DNA from: Clostridia bacterium
Lineage (GTDB): Bacteria > Bacillota > Clostridia > Oscillospirales > CAG-272
Length of the DNA: 51,198 bases
Direction of reading: 5' to 3'
Assembly: GCA_017537175.1 (NCBI GenBank)
Contig: JAFYLH010000025.1
Span: 1-51,198 of the forward strand
Part shown: positions 40,992 through 48,159 of the stretch, in pieces
Numbering within the stretch: the first letter of the stretch is position 1
Layout of the letters: the number at the start of each line of letters is the position of its first letter
Notes under the pieces: generated by a model
Database searches by the model: none
The model's input: the letters and a program-made list of their open reading frames with translations, nothing else
What the model was told of the DNA's origin: nothing
Position numbers and translations under genes: made by a program

Positions 40992-43319
40992 TTATTCTGC
41001 GTCGGTAGAGTTAAGACCTCTGAAATCGTCAAAGCCCTTGAACATTACTGTAGCCTGAGCTCTGGTAGCTGTGCCGTTGGGATCAAGATATGTCTTGCCG
41101 TCCTTTGCAGTACCGGAGATAAGACCTGCTGCAACTGCCCATTCCATAGGAGTCTTAGCCCAGTCAGCAACCTTGTTTGCATCGGGGAATACGGAGAGAT
41201 CCTCGCTGCCTGTGATGTCAATGCCGTTCTTCTCGGAGTATACGTAGAAGAATCTTGCAACCTGTGCTCTGGTTACGTTAGCACCGGGGCCGAACTTAGT
41301 CTCGGAGAGACCGCTGGTATAGCCCTTTTCAACTGCCCAACATACAACCTCGTTGAACCAATGAGATACCTTAACATCCTCAAATCCTGCGTCGGTGGTG
41401 TCATACTGAGTAAGATCTACACCGTCGAGCTTAGCAAGGAGAGTAAGGAACTGTGCTCTGGTAAGCTTGCCGTTGGGAGCAAATGTGTTCTCGGACATAC
41501 CGGAAGCATAGCCTCTCTTTACGCAGTATGCAACAGATGCTGCAAACCAGTGATTGTCCTTAACATCGGTGAAGGGATTTACGTAAGGAAGAACGGGGAT
41601 AACTTCCTCAGCGAGCTTCTCGTTACATACGGAACAGAACTGCTCCTTAAGACCCTCTTCGAAGTAGGTTGCGAGAGTGGTCTCTGTCCACTCGGAGTTC
41701 TGGTCGTGACCGGTTGCCTCAACCTCTGCGGTCTCGAGAACCTCTGCCTCACATCTTGTACAAACGAGGTTCTTGGAACCCTTTTCTGTACAGGTAGGCT
41801 CTACTGTTACTACCCACGCACCTTCGTCGTGACCGAGTGCGTCAACCTCTGCTACATCACCGAGAGCTGCATCACAGAGAGAACATACATCCTGCTGTGT
41901 GCCCTTTTCGGTACATGTAGGAGCAACGATATCCTTTGTTACCTTGTTGTGAGCCTCAGGATCAACTGCGATAGCTGCAGTTTCAATAACAAGGTTACAT
42001 ACTGTACAGCTGAGAGTCTTTTCGCCCTCTGCAACACAGGTGGGAGCCTTGGTTACTACATAATCATCTGCAGGAGTATGCTCGCCTGTAGCAGCGATAA
42101 CCTCTGTGGAAAGAGTCTTGCCGCAAGCTACACACTTGGTAGCCTTTTCGCCGTCAACACCGCAGTTAGCTTCCTTAACTGTTACTACCTCAGTTTCGGG
42201 ATGCTCGCAAGCAACCTCACCCTTCCAGGTAGCTGCGGGGCGTGTGTTGATCTTGGTTACTGTGAAGTCACAGTTATTAGCCTGAATGTTGGTACCGGTT
42301 GCACCTACGGTAACATAACCCTCAAAGTCTGCGCCGAGACCGGAAAGGTCGATGTTCTTTGCAGCGTAGGTCATAGAATCGGTATAATTCTTTGTAAAGT
42401 TATCGTAATCCTCATCGGTAAGAGCGTAGCTGTTGTACTCCTTGCCCTCTAAGGTAGCCTGAGAACAGTCGGGATAGAAGCCGATGTATGTAGCATCGTA
42501 ATAATCCTTACCGTTAACAGAAACGATGTAGCCGAGCTTCTCGTCTGCTCTTACCTCAAGCTTGAGACCCTCGGAGAAGTCGATGTTCTCGTATACCTGA
42601 GAAACACCGGAATGGTCGCCGACAGCGGAGTCGGAGGAGTTTCTTGCGGAGAATACCCATCTGAAGCCGTTGTGACCGTCATTCTTGTTAACATAGCTGC
42701 CGTCGTCATAAACGATAGCAACTGCAGTAGCAACATGATCCTCAGTATTGGAAAGCTTCTGGTTAGAAACGGTAACTGTAAGAGACTTACCCTCATATGC
42801 ACCAAGCTCACGAAGACCGTTGGACATAACGTCTACGGAATTGTAAAGAGCTGAGTTGTAGCTCTTGGAAGCTTCATCAAAGCCGGCAAGCTCTGTTATG
42901 GGGTTCTCGGAAATTACAAAGGAGATATTGGTGGATGCGTTGTTGGAGTCGCATTCCATCTTGATATCGTCGGGAGTAAGCTCCACGCTGAGACCGTCAA
43001 GGGCTGTCTTATACTTGGACGCAACAGCCGCAACAGAATATACACCGGAATTTTCCTCATAGGTAGCGGTGTGAACCTTGATGCCGTTGTTCTCGTCAGC
43101 CTTGTAATCAAAGCCGGTGGTTCTGATAGCATAATTGTCACCCTTGGGTGCGATAATGCCGTTTGTGCTCTTGGAATACTTTGCTGCAAGGGGTGTCCAG
43201 TTTGCCGCAACTGTTTTATCAATGGTCAGGGGATCTGCCGCATTGATAACTACTGCGCACATGGAAAATACCATTGCAACAACGCAAATGATTGAGATCA
43301 ATCTCTTGGTAAGATTCAT
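40992..43319 (-). CDS. SLH-domain surface protein (775 aa), paralogue of its neighbour
   Basis: A signal peptide (1-27) leads into an N-terminal domain (about 30-375) with WTPLAAKYSKSTNGIIAPK and HTATYEENSG, homologous to the 1097-residue protein. Six or so Cys-rich repeats (about 385-580) follow, with CxxC pairs spaced about 40 residues apart (CVACGKTL, CTVCNLVI, CSLCDAAL, CTRCEAEV, CSVCNEKL). Three SLH domains (about 585-770) end the protein. Compared with the longer neighbour it lacks the second large module and has more Cys-rich units, so the two genes look like products of duplication followed by repeat exchange. AGGAGG precedes ATG 43319. Confidence 0.87.
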   Translation of the reverse strand: MNLTKRLISIICVVAMVFSMCAVVINAADPLTIDKTVAANWTPLAAKYSKSTNGIIAPKGDNYAIRTTGFDYKADENNGIKVHTATYEENSGVYSVAAVASKYKTALDGLSVELTPDDIKMECDSNNASTNISFVISENPITELAGFDEASKSYNSALYNSVDVMSNGLRELGAYEGKSLTVTVSNQKLSNTEDHVATAVAIVYDDGSYVNKNDGHNGFRWVFSARNSSDSAVGDHSGVSQVYENIDFSEGLKLEVRADEKLGYIVSVNGKDYYDATYIGFYPDCSQATLEGKEYNSYALTDEDYDNFTKNYTDSMTYAAKNIDLSGLGADFEGYVTVGATGTNIQANNCDFTVTKINTRPAATWKGEVACEHPETEVVTVKEANCGVDGEKATKCVACGKTLSTEVIAATGEHTPADDYVVTKAPTCVAEGEKTLSCTVCNLVIETAAIAVDPEAHNKVTKDIVAPTCTEKGTQQDVCSLCDAALGDVAEVDALGHDEGAWVVTVEPTCTEKGSKNLVCTRCEAEVLETAEVEATGHDQNSEWTETTLATYFEEGLKEQFCSVCNEKLAEEVIPVLPYVNPFTDVKDNHWFAASVAYCVKRGYASGMSENTFAPNGKLTRAQFLTLLAKLDGVDLTQYDTTDAGFEDVKVSHWFNEVVCWAVEKGYTSGLSETKFGPGANVTRAQVARFFYVYSEKNGIDITGSEDLSVFPDANKVADWAKTPMEWAVAAGLISGTAKDGKTYLDPNGTATRAQATVMFKGFDDFRGLNSTDAE
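41011..41568 (-). repeat. SLH-coding repeat, copy 2
   Basis: Second copy of the 558-bp block at 37630-38187. Confidence 0.85.
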
Positions 43320-43350
43320 AGTCTTATCCTCCTAATTTTTTTCGTACTTT

Positions 43351-43549
43351 ATTATATCACGAATCAAAGATAAAAGAAAATGTTGTCATTTAATCTGAAA
43401 AAACGACATTTTTTAATTTTGTTTGTATATAATGCATATATTTGTACAAAGAATTTCGGATATATTAACAAACAATTTATATTTATTCACCGTTTGTACA
43501 CATGCTCGTTCTATCCGACTGTTTTTAATTTCAAAAAGCGACATTTCTT
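43351..43549 (-). promoter_or_regulatory. Upstream region of the SLH genes with a repeated AAARCGACATTTYTT motif
   Basis: A minus-strand TATAAT (43351-43356, preceded by GTGA) has no good -35 box. The motif GAAAAAACGACATTTTTT (43397-43414) lies about 40-60 nt upstream of the -10, and a second copy CAAAAAGCGACATTTCTT is at 43532-43549. Weak -35 plus repeated motif suggests activation, perhaps by the adjacent AraC protein. The rest of the AT-rich 400-bp gap to 43723 shows no gene I can support. Confidence 0.4.
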
Positions 43550-43722
43550 GTTCACATAAGAGAAATATATGAACTATAAAATATACAGACAATGTCTTTT
43601 TCTCATAAGAACCGTTATGATACATTTCCTTTCATTATCCTATTACAACTGCAAAAACACTTTTACTACATATTTTTATAATTTTTTGATTAAATTTGTA
43701 TTTTAGAACCAAGAGGTACTAT

Positions 43723-44652
43723 ATGTCGATCAATTCTTACAAGGAATATTACTCGCTGACACCAAACAAGCATAATGCCCTGGCGCCCGCACTTATAAAC
43801 AAAGCAGGCATAACTACCGACGGGACGGCCGATGTTTCGGTATACCGCACAGATGCCGAAGAGGTACAGGAGCTATTTACCCACAACACTATAGATATCC
43901 TGTACGCACTTGACTGTGATGCCGAGGTAATGATCTGCGGTAAAGCCTTAAAAATAAAGCGTTACAATATTCTGTTTATTGCCCCTGAGGTACCTTACCG
44001 TGTTTCTGTTGAAAAAAACGGTATTATGCCTGTTATTACCGTAAATAAGTCTTTGGTCAGCAGTCATTTTCATCGTATAAGTGTCCTGGACGGTGTTTTA
44101 TCCGGCTTTTTTGCAGATGCGCTGTGGGGGGAGCTTTCTTCAAGCTATCTGCTGTTCACCTCCCTTTCAAACACAGGCATCGAATCTGCTGTAAATATGC
44201 TGATATCCGAACAGCTGCACAGCAATGCATATTCTCAGTTTATAAAAATACAGCTTCTTATGTGTATGATGGGATACCTGTCCTCTCAGTCTGCAAATAC
44301 ATACCGGCTCTCTCCCGGCAAGATCACCCGCAGCGAACAGATATCAAAAATACTCACATATATGCAGGATAATTACCGCAATGTTACCCTGGAAAAGCTG
44401 GCAGAGCATTTTCATTATACCGTGCCCTATGTCAGCAAGCTGGTGAGAAGCGCAACAGGACTGACCTTTACCGAAATACTCAGAGAAATGAAGTTTGATG
44501 TCTGCCGTTCCCTGCTTCTCAATTCAGATCTTAAGATAAATAAGATTGCAGAGGTGGCGGGCTTTCAGAACACAGACCACTTCAACCGCGTATTTAAAAA
44601 GCATATGGGAATTACTCCCACAGAGTTTAAAAAGAAAAGTATTGACAAGTGA
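43723..44652 (+). CDS. AraC-family transcriptional regulator
   Basis: About 309 residues: an N-terminal cupin-like sensing domain (about 25-165) and a C-terminal double helix-turn-helix (about 205-305) with VTLEKLAEHFHYTVPYVSKL and NKIAEVAGFQNTDHFNRVFK followed by the signature GITPTEFKKK. The ligand is unknown but sugar-sensing is common in this family. ATG 43723 is chosen for its AAGAGG site. It is divergent from the two SLH genes and may control them. The -35 box of the next promoter lies inside its last codons. Confidence 0.93.
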   Translation: MSINSYKEYYSLTPNKHNALAPALINKAGITTDGTADVSVYRTDAEEVQELFTHNTIDILYALDCDAEVMICGKALKIKRYNILFIAPEVPYRVSVEKNGIMPVITVNKSLVSSHFHRISVLDGVLSGFFADALWGELSSSYLLFTSLSNTGIESAVNMLISEQLHSNAYSQFIKIQLLMCMMGYLSSQSANTYRLSPGKITRSEQISKILTYMQDNYRNVTLEKLAEHFHYTVPYVSKLVRSATGLTFTEILREMKFDVCRSLLLNSDLKINKIAEVAGFQNTDHFNRVFKKHMGITPTEFKKKSIDK

Positions 44653-44670
44653 TTTTGTCTAATATATAAT
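44642..44670 (+). promoter_or_regulatory. Consensus promoter of the DUF1858 gene, inside the araC end
   Basis: TTGACA (44642-44647), 17-nt spacer, TATAAT (44665-44670). The -35 hexamer is part of the AraC codons for Ile-Asp-Lys before the stop. Confidence 0.85.
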
Positions 44671-44703
44671 ATAAATGATTTCAATTCAGAAAGGATATTT
44701 ACC

Positions 44704-44910
44704 ATGGAAATTACCAAGGATTCAATTGTAGGCGATGTCCTCGATTATGATAGCGAAACCGCTCAGTTCTTTTTTGAGATAGGTATGCACTGCCTCGGAT
44801 GCCCTGCATCCCGCGGTGAGAGCATCGAGATGGCTTGTGCTGTTCACGGTCAGGATGCCGACGCCCTCGTTGAAAAGATCAACGAATTTTTAGACTCAAA
44901 GAAAGCATAA
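44704..44910 (+). CDS. DUF1858 domain-containing protein
   Basis: 68 residues with the family start ITKDSIVGDVLDYDSETAQF and the redox-type motif GMHCLGCPASRGESIEMAC. DUF1858 proteins are small and often linked to hybrid-cluster or redox functions; the CxxC suggests a disulfide or metal site. AGAAAGGA precedes ATG 44704. It has its own consensus promoter and terminator, so it is probably well expressed. Confidence 0.9.
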   Translation: MEITKDSIVGDVLDYDSETAQFFFEIGMHCLGCPASRGESIEMACAVHGQDADALVEKINEFLDSKKA

Positions 44911-44937
44911 AAAAGGCGGGAGTTTCCCGCCTTTTTT
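44911..44937 (+). terminator. Terminator of the DUF1858 gene
   Basis: GGCGGGA (44915-44921), loop GTT, TCCCGCC (44925-44931), then six T. Confidence 0.9.
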
Positions 44938-44938
44938 A

Positions 44939-45176
44939 ATGAAATAAACACGTTGTGTTCATGAAATGACCTGACGGTCATGAAATGCCTTTCAGGCATG
45001 AAATGCATCAAAGATGCATTAAGGAAGATTTTTGCCTTTAAGCGAAAATCAATTATAATTAAATTAGTTTTTGCCACAGCAAAAACTTACCTTAATGAAA
45101 CCAAAGGTTTCATTTCATGATGCCTGGCATCATTTCATGGCATCGCCATTTCACGACACCGAAGGTGTCATTTCAT
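44939..45176. repeat. Inverted hairpin array with ATGAAAT/ATTTCAT spacers
   Basis: The left half has ATGAAAT at 44939, 44961, 44980 and 44998 separating hairpins AACAC-GTT-GTGTT, GACC-TGAC-GGTC, GCCT-TTC-AGGC and GCATC-AAA-GATGC. The right half has the reverse complement ATTTCAT at 45112, 45132, 45148 (last base changed) and 45170, separating GAAACC-AAA-GGTTTC, GATGCC-T-GGCATC, GGC-ATC-GCC and GACACC-GAA-GGTGTC. The centre is an inverted repeat (45018-45034 region with 45079-45096). The whole is one large imperfect palindrome ending in inverted ATGAAAT. It fills the gap before trmK and includes no ORF. Confidence 0.85.
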
Positions 45177-45189
45177 TGTGAGTAAAACT

Positions 45190-45858
45190 ATGAATTATAA
45201 AATAAACAAACGATTACTGTGTGCCGCTTCCTTTGTGGAAAAGGGCGCATCTGTTGCGGATATAGGCTGTGACCATGCCTATCTGCCCATATATCTTATA
45301 AAGGAAAATATTGCGCGCTCTGTTCTTGCCTGCGATATAAACGAGGGGCCCTGCGAGACTGCAAGAGATAATATCCGCCGTCAGGGGCTTTCTGAGGTCA
45401 TATCGGTAAGATGCACCGACGGTTTGGTGGGAATAGAGGATTTTGCCCCCGAGAATATCGTTATCTGCGGTATGGGCGGAGATCTGATCTACCGTATAAT
45501 CTCTGACTCCGAGTATACAAAAAGCGCAAGACCGCTTCTTATATTACAGGCTATGACCAAGGTAAGTGAGCTTCGCTCTTCCCTTCTGGCTTCGGGCTAT
45601 AATATAGAAAAGGAAGCTCTTGTGTACGACGACAGGTTATATGAGGTCATTGTTTGCCGCTATGACGGTAAAAAAAGAGAATGGAATGCCGTGGAGCTGC
45701 TGACAGGAAGATATGCCGAAAAGAATGAGCTTTATACATCGCATATCGAAAAGCTTATAAAGCAGTACTCTGTCATTATTGAGGGCAAAGCAAGAGCAGA
45801 TATAGATACATCGTATGAAGAAAAGATACTTGAGGAACTGAAAAATGAATGTAAGTGA
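45190..45858 (+). CDS. trmK: tRNA (adenine22-N1)-methyltransferase
   Basis: About 222 residues of the TrmK/YqfN family, methylating A22 of tRNA. It shows the family start KINKRLLCAASFVEKGASVADIGCDHAYLP (SAM motif GCDHAYLP), the ACDINEGP acidic loop, and NIVICGMGGDLI. The start is uncertain: ATG 45190 fits the family, while GTG 45178 lies at the end of the hairpin array. There is no good ribosome binding site before either, unlike almost every other gene here. It overlaps the Nif3 gene by 14 nt, the usual trmK-nif3 pairing in Firmicutes. Confidence 0.92.
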   Translation: MNYKINKRLLCAASFVEKGASVADIGCDHAYLPIYLIKENIARSVLACDINEGPCETARDNIRRQGLSEVISVRCTDGLVGIEDFAPENIVICGMGGDLIYRIISDSEYTKSARPLLILQAMTKVSELRSSLLASGYNIEKEALVYDDRLYEVIVCRYDGKKREWNAVELLTGRYAEKNELYTSHIEKLIKQYSVIIEGKARADIDTSYEEKILEELKNECK

Positions 45859-46576
45859 ATTATATAAATATTTTGACAGTATTATCCCCTGTGAGTTAAG
45901 CGAGGATTGGGATAACGACGGCCGTATGCTTATCTCCTCTGATAAGGAGATAAAAAATGTTCTTGTGGCTTTGGATGTTACTCCCGAGGTCGCCGAGGTT
46001 GCAATCAAGGGCGGTTATGATCTTATCGTTACACATCATCCCTATATATTCAAGCCCTTAAAGGGTATTACCGATCCTATGCTTGTTGCTCTTATAAAGG
46101 CAGAGGTTTCGGTATTCTCCTTCCACACAAGACTGGATACGGTAGAGGGCGGTGTAAATGACTGTCTGGCAGCGGCTCTCGGTCTTGAAAATGTCGAGCC
46201 CTTCTGCGAAATGGGCAGAGTCGGTGAAACCGAAGAGATCTCCTTTGATGAATTTGTAAGAAAAGTAAAGGATATCCTTGACGGTAAAAGGATAAACTAT
46301 GTCAAGGGTAAGGAGACCGTTAAAAGGGTTGCTCTCTTAGGCGGAGGCGGAAAGGATTTTTGGGCGGATGCTGCAAGGTTAGCTGATGTATATATCACAG
46401 GCGAGATGTCCTACAACACTATGCTTGATGCACACAAGGCAGGCTTTTCGGTAATAGAAGCGGGACATTTCCATACAGAATTCCCTGTTTGTGACCGTAT
46501 ATGCGATATGCTGCTTGAAGCTGACTCTGAACTTAATGTGGATATAATGAAATTTTATCCTGTAAATACTCTGTAA
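45845..46576 (+). CDS. Nif3-like dinuclear metal-centre protein
   Basis: 243 residues of the NIF3/DUF34 family: SELYKYFDSIIPCELSEDWDNDGRMLIS, the metal-binding LIVTHHPYIF, VFSFHTRLDTVEGGVND and the C-terminal ITGEMSYNTMLDA and VIEAGHFHTE. Proteins form toroidal hexamers with a two-metal centre; a role in GTP-cyclohydrolase-like or oxidative repair chemistry has been suggested but not settled. It lacks the PII-like insertion of longer relatives. It overlaps trmK by 14 nt. Confidence 0.92.
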   Translation: MNVSELYKYFDSIIPCELSEDWDNDGRMLISSDKEIKNVLVALDVTPEVAEVAIKGGYDLIVTHHPYIFKPLKGITDPMLVALIKAEVSVFSFHTRLDTVEGGVNDCLAAALGLENVEPFCEMGRVGETEEISFDEFVRKVKDILDGKRINYVKGKETVKRVALLGGGGKDFWADAARLADVYITGEMSYNTMLDAHKAGFSVIEAGHFHTEFPVCDRICDMLLEADSELNVDIMKFYPVNTL

Positions 46577-46580
46577 CCTG

Positions 46581-46609
46581 TTTACAAGTACAAAAAATTA
46601 TTGTATAAT
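46581..46609 (+). promoter_or_regulatory. Promoter of prfB
   Basis: TTTACA (46581-46586), 17-nt spacer, TATAAT (46604-46609). Confidence 0.75.
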
Positions 46610-46639
46610 ATATTGATATCTACATTTGGAGGATAAACC

Positions 46640-47749
46640 GTGATTATTCAACTTGAAGAAGCTAAGCGCTCACTTATTGCACTCGAACCCGAGCTTAAGG
46701 AGCTTGGCTCTGCACTTAAAATAGATGCTCTCAGAGAAGAGCTTAAGGAGCTTGACGAAAAAACTTCTCAGCCCGATTTTTGGAACGATGCCGCAAACTC
46801 AGGTAAGGTGCTGCAGCGTCAGAAGGCGGTTAAGAGCAAGATAGAAAAATACGAGGCCCTGTTGACCAAGCACGAGGATACTATGGTGCTTTGTGAAATG
46901 GGTATTGACGAAAATGACGAGTCTGTTGTAGAAGAGGTTGAGGCAGAGCTTAAGACCCTCAGCGAGCTTGCAGAGCAGATGAAGATAGAGGTGCTTCTGT
47001 CAGGCGAATATGACAGAAATAATGCTATCGTATCATTCCACCCCGGTGCAGGCGGTACAGAGGCTCAGGACTGGGCGCTTATGCTCTACCGTATGTATAC
47101 CCGTTGGGGCGAAAAGCACGGCTTTACCGTTAAGCTTATCGACTGGCTTGACGGCGAAGAAGCAGGTCTTAAAAGTGCTACCATCACCGTTGAGGGCGAA
47201 AATGCTTACGGCTACCTTAAGAGCGAAAACGGTGTTCACCGTCTTGTGCGTGTTTCTCCCTTTGACTCCTCGGGACGCCGTCATACCTCCTTTGCCTCGG
47301 TTGAGGTAATGCCTGAGTTTGACGACGATAACTCTATAGAGCTGCGCGACGAGGATCTTGAGATCACAGCCCACCGTTCCAGCGGTGCGGGCGGCCAGCA
47401 TGTCAACAAGACCGACTCGGCTATCCGTATTGTTCATCTTCCTACAGGCATCGTTGTAGGCTGTCAGACAGAGCGAAGCCAGCTCCAGAACAAGGAGACC
47501 GCTCTTAAAATGCTCAAATCCAAGCTTTTGGAAATCAAAGAACGCGAAAAGCTTGAAAAGATCGAGGATATACAGGGCAATAAGACTAACATTGAGTGGG
47601 GCGCGCAGATACGAAGCTATGTATTTATGCCCTACACCCTTGCCAAGGATACCCGTACAGGCTACGAGGACGGAAACATCCAGGCGGTAATGGATGGCGA
47701 AATCGACGGATTTATCAATGCTTATCTCAAGCAGAATGCCAACAGTTAA
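46640..47749 (+). CDS. prfB: Peptide chain release factor 2
   Basis: 369 residues, full length for RF2, which releases peptides at UGA and UAA. Stop-codon recognition motif Ser-Pro-Phe (206-208, in RVSPFDSSG) and the catalytic GGQ (251-253, in SSGAGGQHVNK) are present. The frame is uninterrupted: at the place where most bacteria have an in-frame UGA and +1 frameshift (after about 24 codons), this gene reads straight through GCA CTT AAA ATA. The GTG start has GGAGG 9 nt upstream. A small membrane-protein gene follows after 12 nt. Confidence 0.96.
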   Translation: MIIQLEEAKRSLIALEPELKELGSALKIDALREELKELDEKTSQPDFWNDAANSGKVLQRQKAVKSKIEKYEALLTKHEDTMVLCEMGIDENDESVVEEVEAELKTLSELAEQMKIEVLLSGEYDRNNAIVSFHPGAGGTEAQDWALMLYRMYTRWGEKHGFTVKLIDWLDGEEAGLKSATITVEGENAYGYLKSENGVHRLVRVSPFDSSGRRHTSFASVEVMPEFDDDNSIELRDEDLEITAHRSSGAGGQHVNKTDSAIRIVHLPTGIVVGCQTERSQLQNKETALKMLKSKLLEIKEREKLEKIEDIQGNKTNIEWGAQIRSYVFMPYTLAKDTRTGYEDGNIQAVMDGEIDGFINAYLKQNANS

Positions 47750-47761
47750 GGAGAAATAAAA

Positions 47762-48058
47762 ATGTTAAAGAAAACTAAGTTTTTTGTAGGTATTGCTCTT
47801 TTGGTTCAGTCATTTACATTTCTTATAATCTTCATTGTGCTTCTTGCCAAGCAAAAGAGCTTGTGGAAGACCTTCCTTATTATAGGTCTTGCAGGCGGTG
47901 TTGCAGGAACACTGCTTACCTATCAGGCACTTAAGGAGGACAAGCAGTTCAAGGCTATGATGGCGGCGGTCGACAGTCTTTGCGATTATGACGAGGACCG
48001 CGACGATGATTTTGAGGTAATGACCGACGATACGGCAAGTGAAGCTGATTTTGAATAA
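47762..48058 (+). CDS. Small two-helix membrane protein, unknown function
   Basis: 98 residues with two membrane helices (about 7-28 and 35-57) and a strongly acidic cytoplasmic tail (YDEDRDDDFEVMTDD). AAGGAG precedes ATG 47762 and it is co-transcribed with prfB. I do not recognise a family. Both termini are likely cytoplasmic by charge. Confidence 0.7.
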   Translation: MLKKTKFFVGIALLVQSFTFLIIFIVLLAKQKSLWKTFLIIGLAGGVAGTLLTYQALKEDKQFKAMMAAVDSLCDYDEDRDDDFEVMTDDTASEADFE

Positions 48059-48060
48059 CC

Positions 48061-48090
48061 ATAAAAGCAGGGGTTTTACCCTGCTTTTAT
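48061..48090 (+). terminator. Terminator after prfB and the small membrane gene
   Basis: ATAAAAGCAGGG (48061-48072) with CCCTGCTTTTAT (48079-48090), then TGTAT. Confidence 0.8.
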
Positions 48091-48096
48091 TGTATA

Positions 48097-48137
48097 TTGA
48101 CATTATGAACAAATCGTGATAAACTGTTTACAGTTTA
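48097..48137 (+). promoter_or_regulatory. Promoter of the C1 protease gene with palindrome at the -10
   Basis: TTGACA (48097-48102), 17-nt spacer, TAAACT (48120-48125). An inverted repeat TAAACTG-TTTA-CAGTTTA (48120-48137) covers the -10 and start point, suitable for a repressor. Confidence 0.65.
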
Positions 48138-48159
48138 TTAAAATTTGGAGGTTCGTGTT

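Noticed and set aside
37980..42452. A 1490-codon open frame on the plus strand
   Set aside because: It is antisense to two SLH genes that have signal peptides, ribosome binding sites and family domains. Its composition (Cys- and Val-rich, low in charged residues) is that of a reverse-strand frame created by codon bias.
43413..43625. A 70-codon frame in the SLH/araC gap
   Set aside because: No good ribosome binding site, no family similarity that I can see, and AT-rich codons unlike neighbouring genes.
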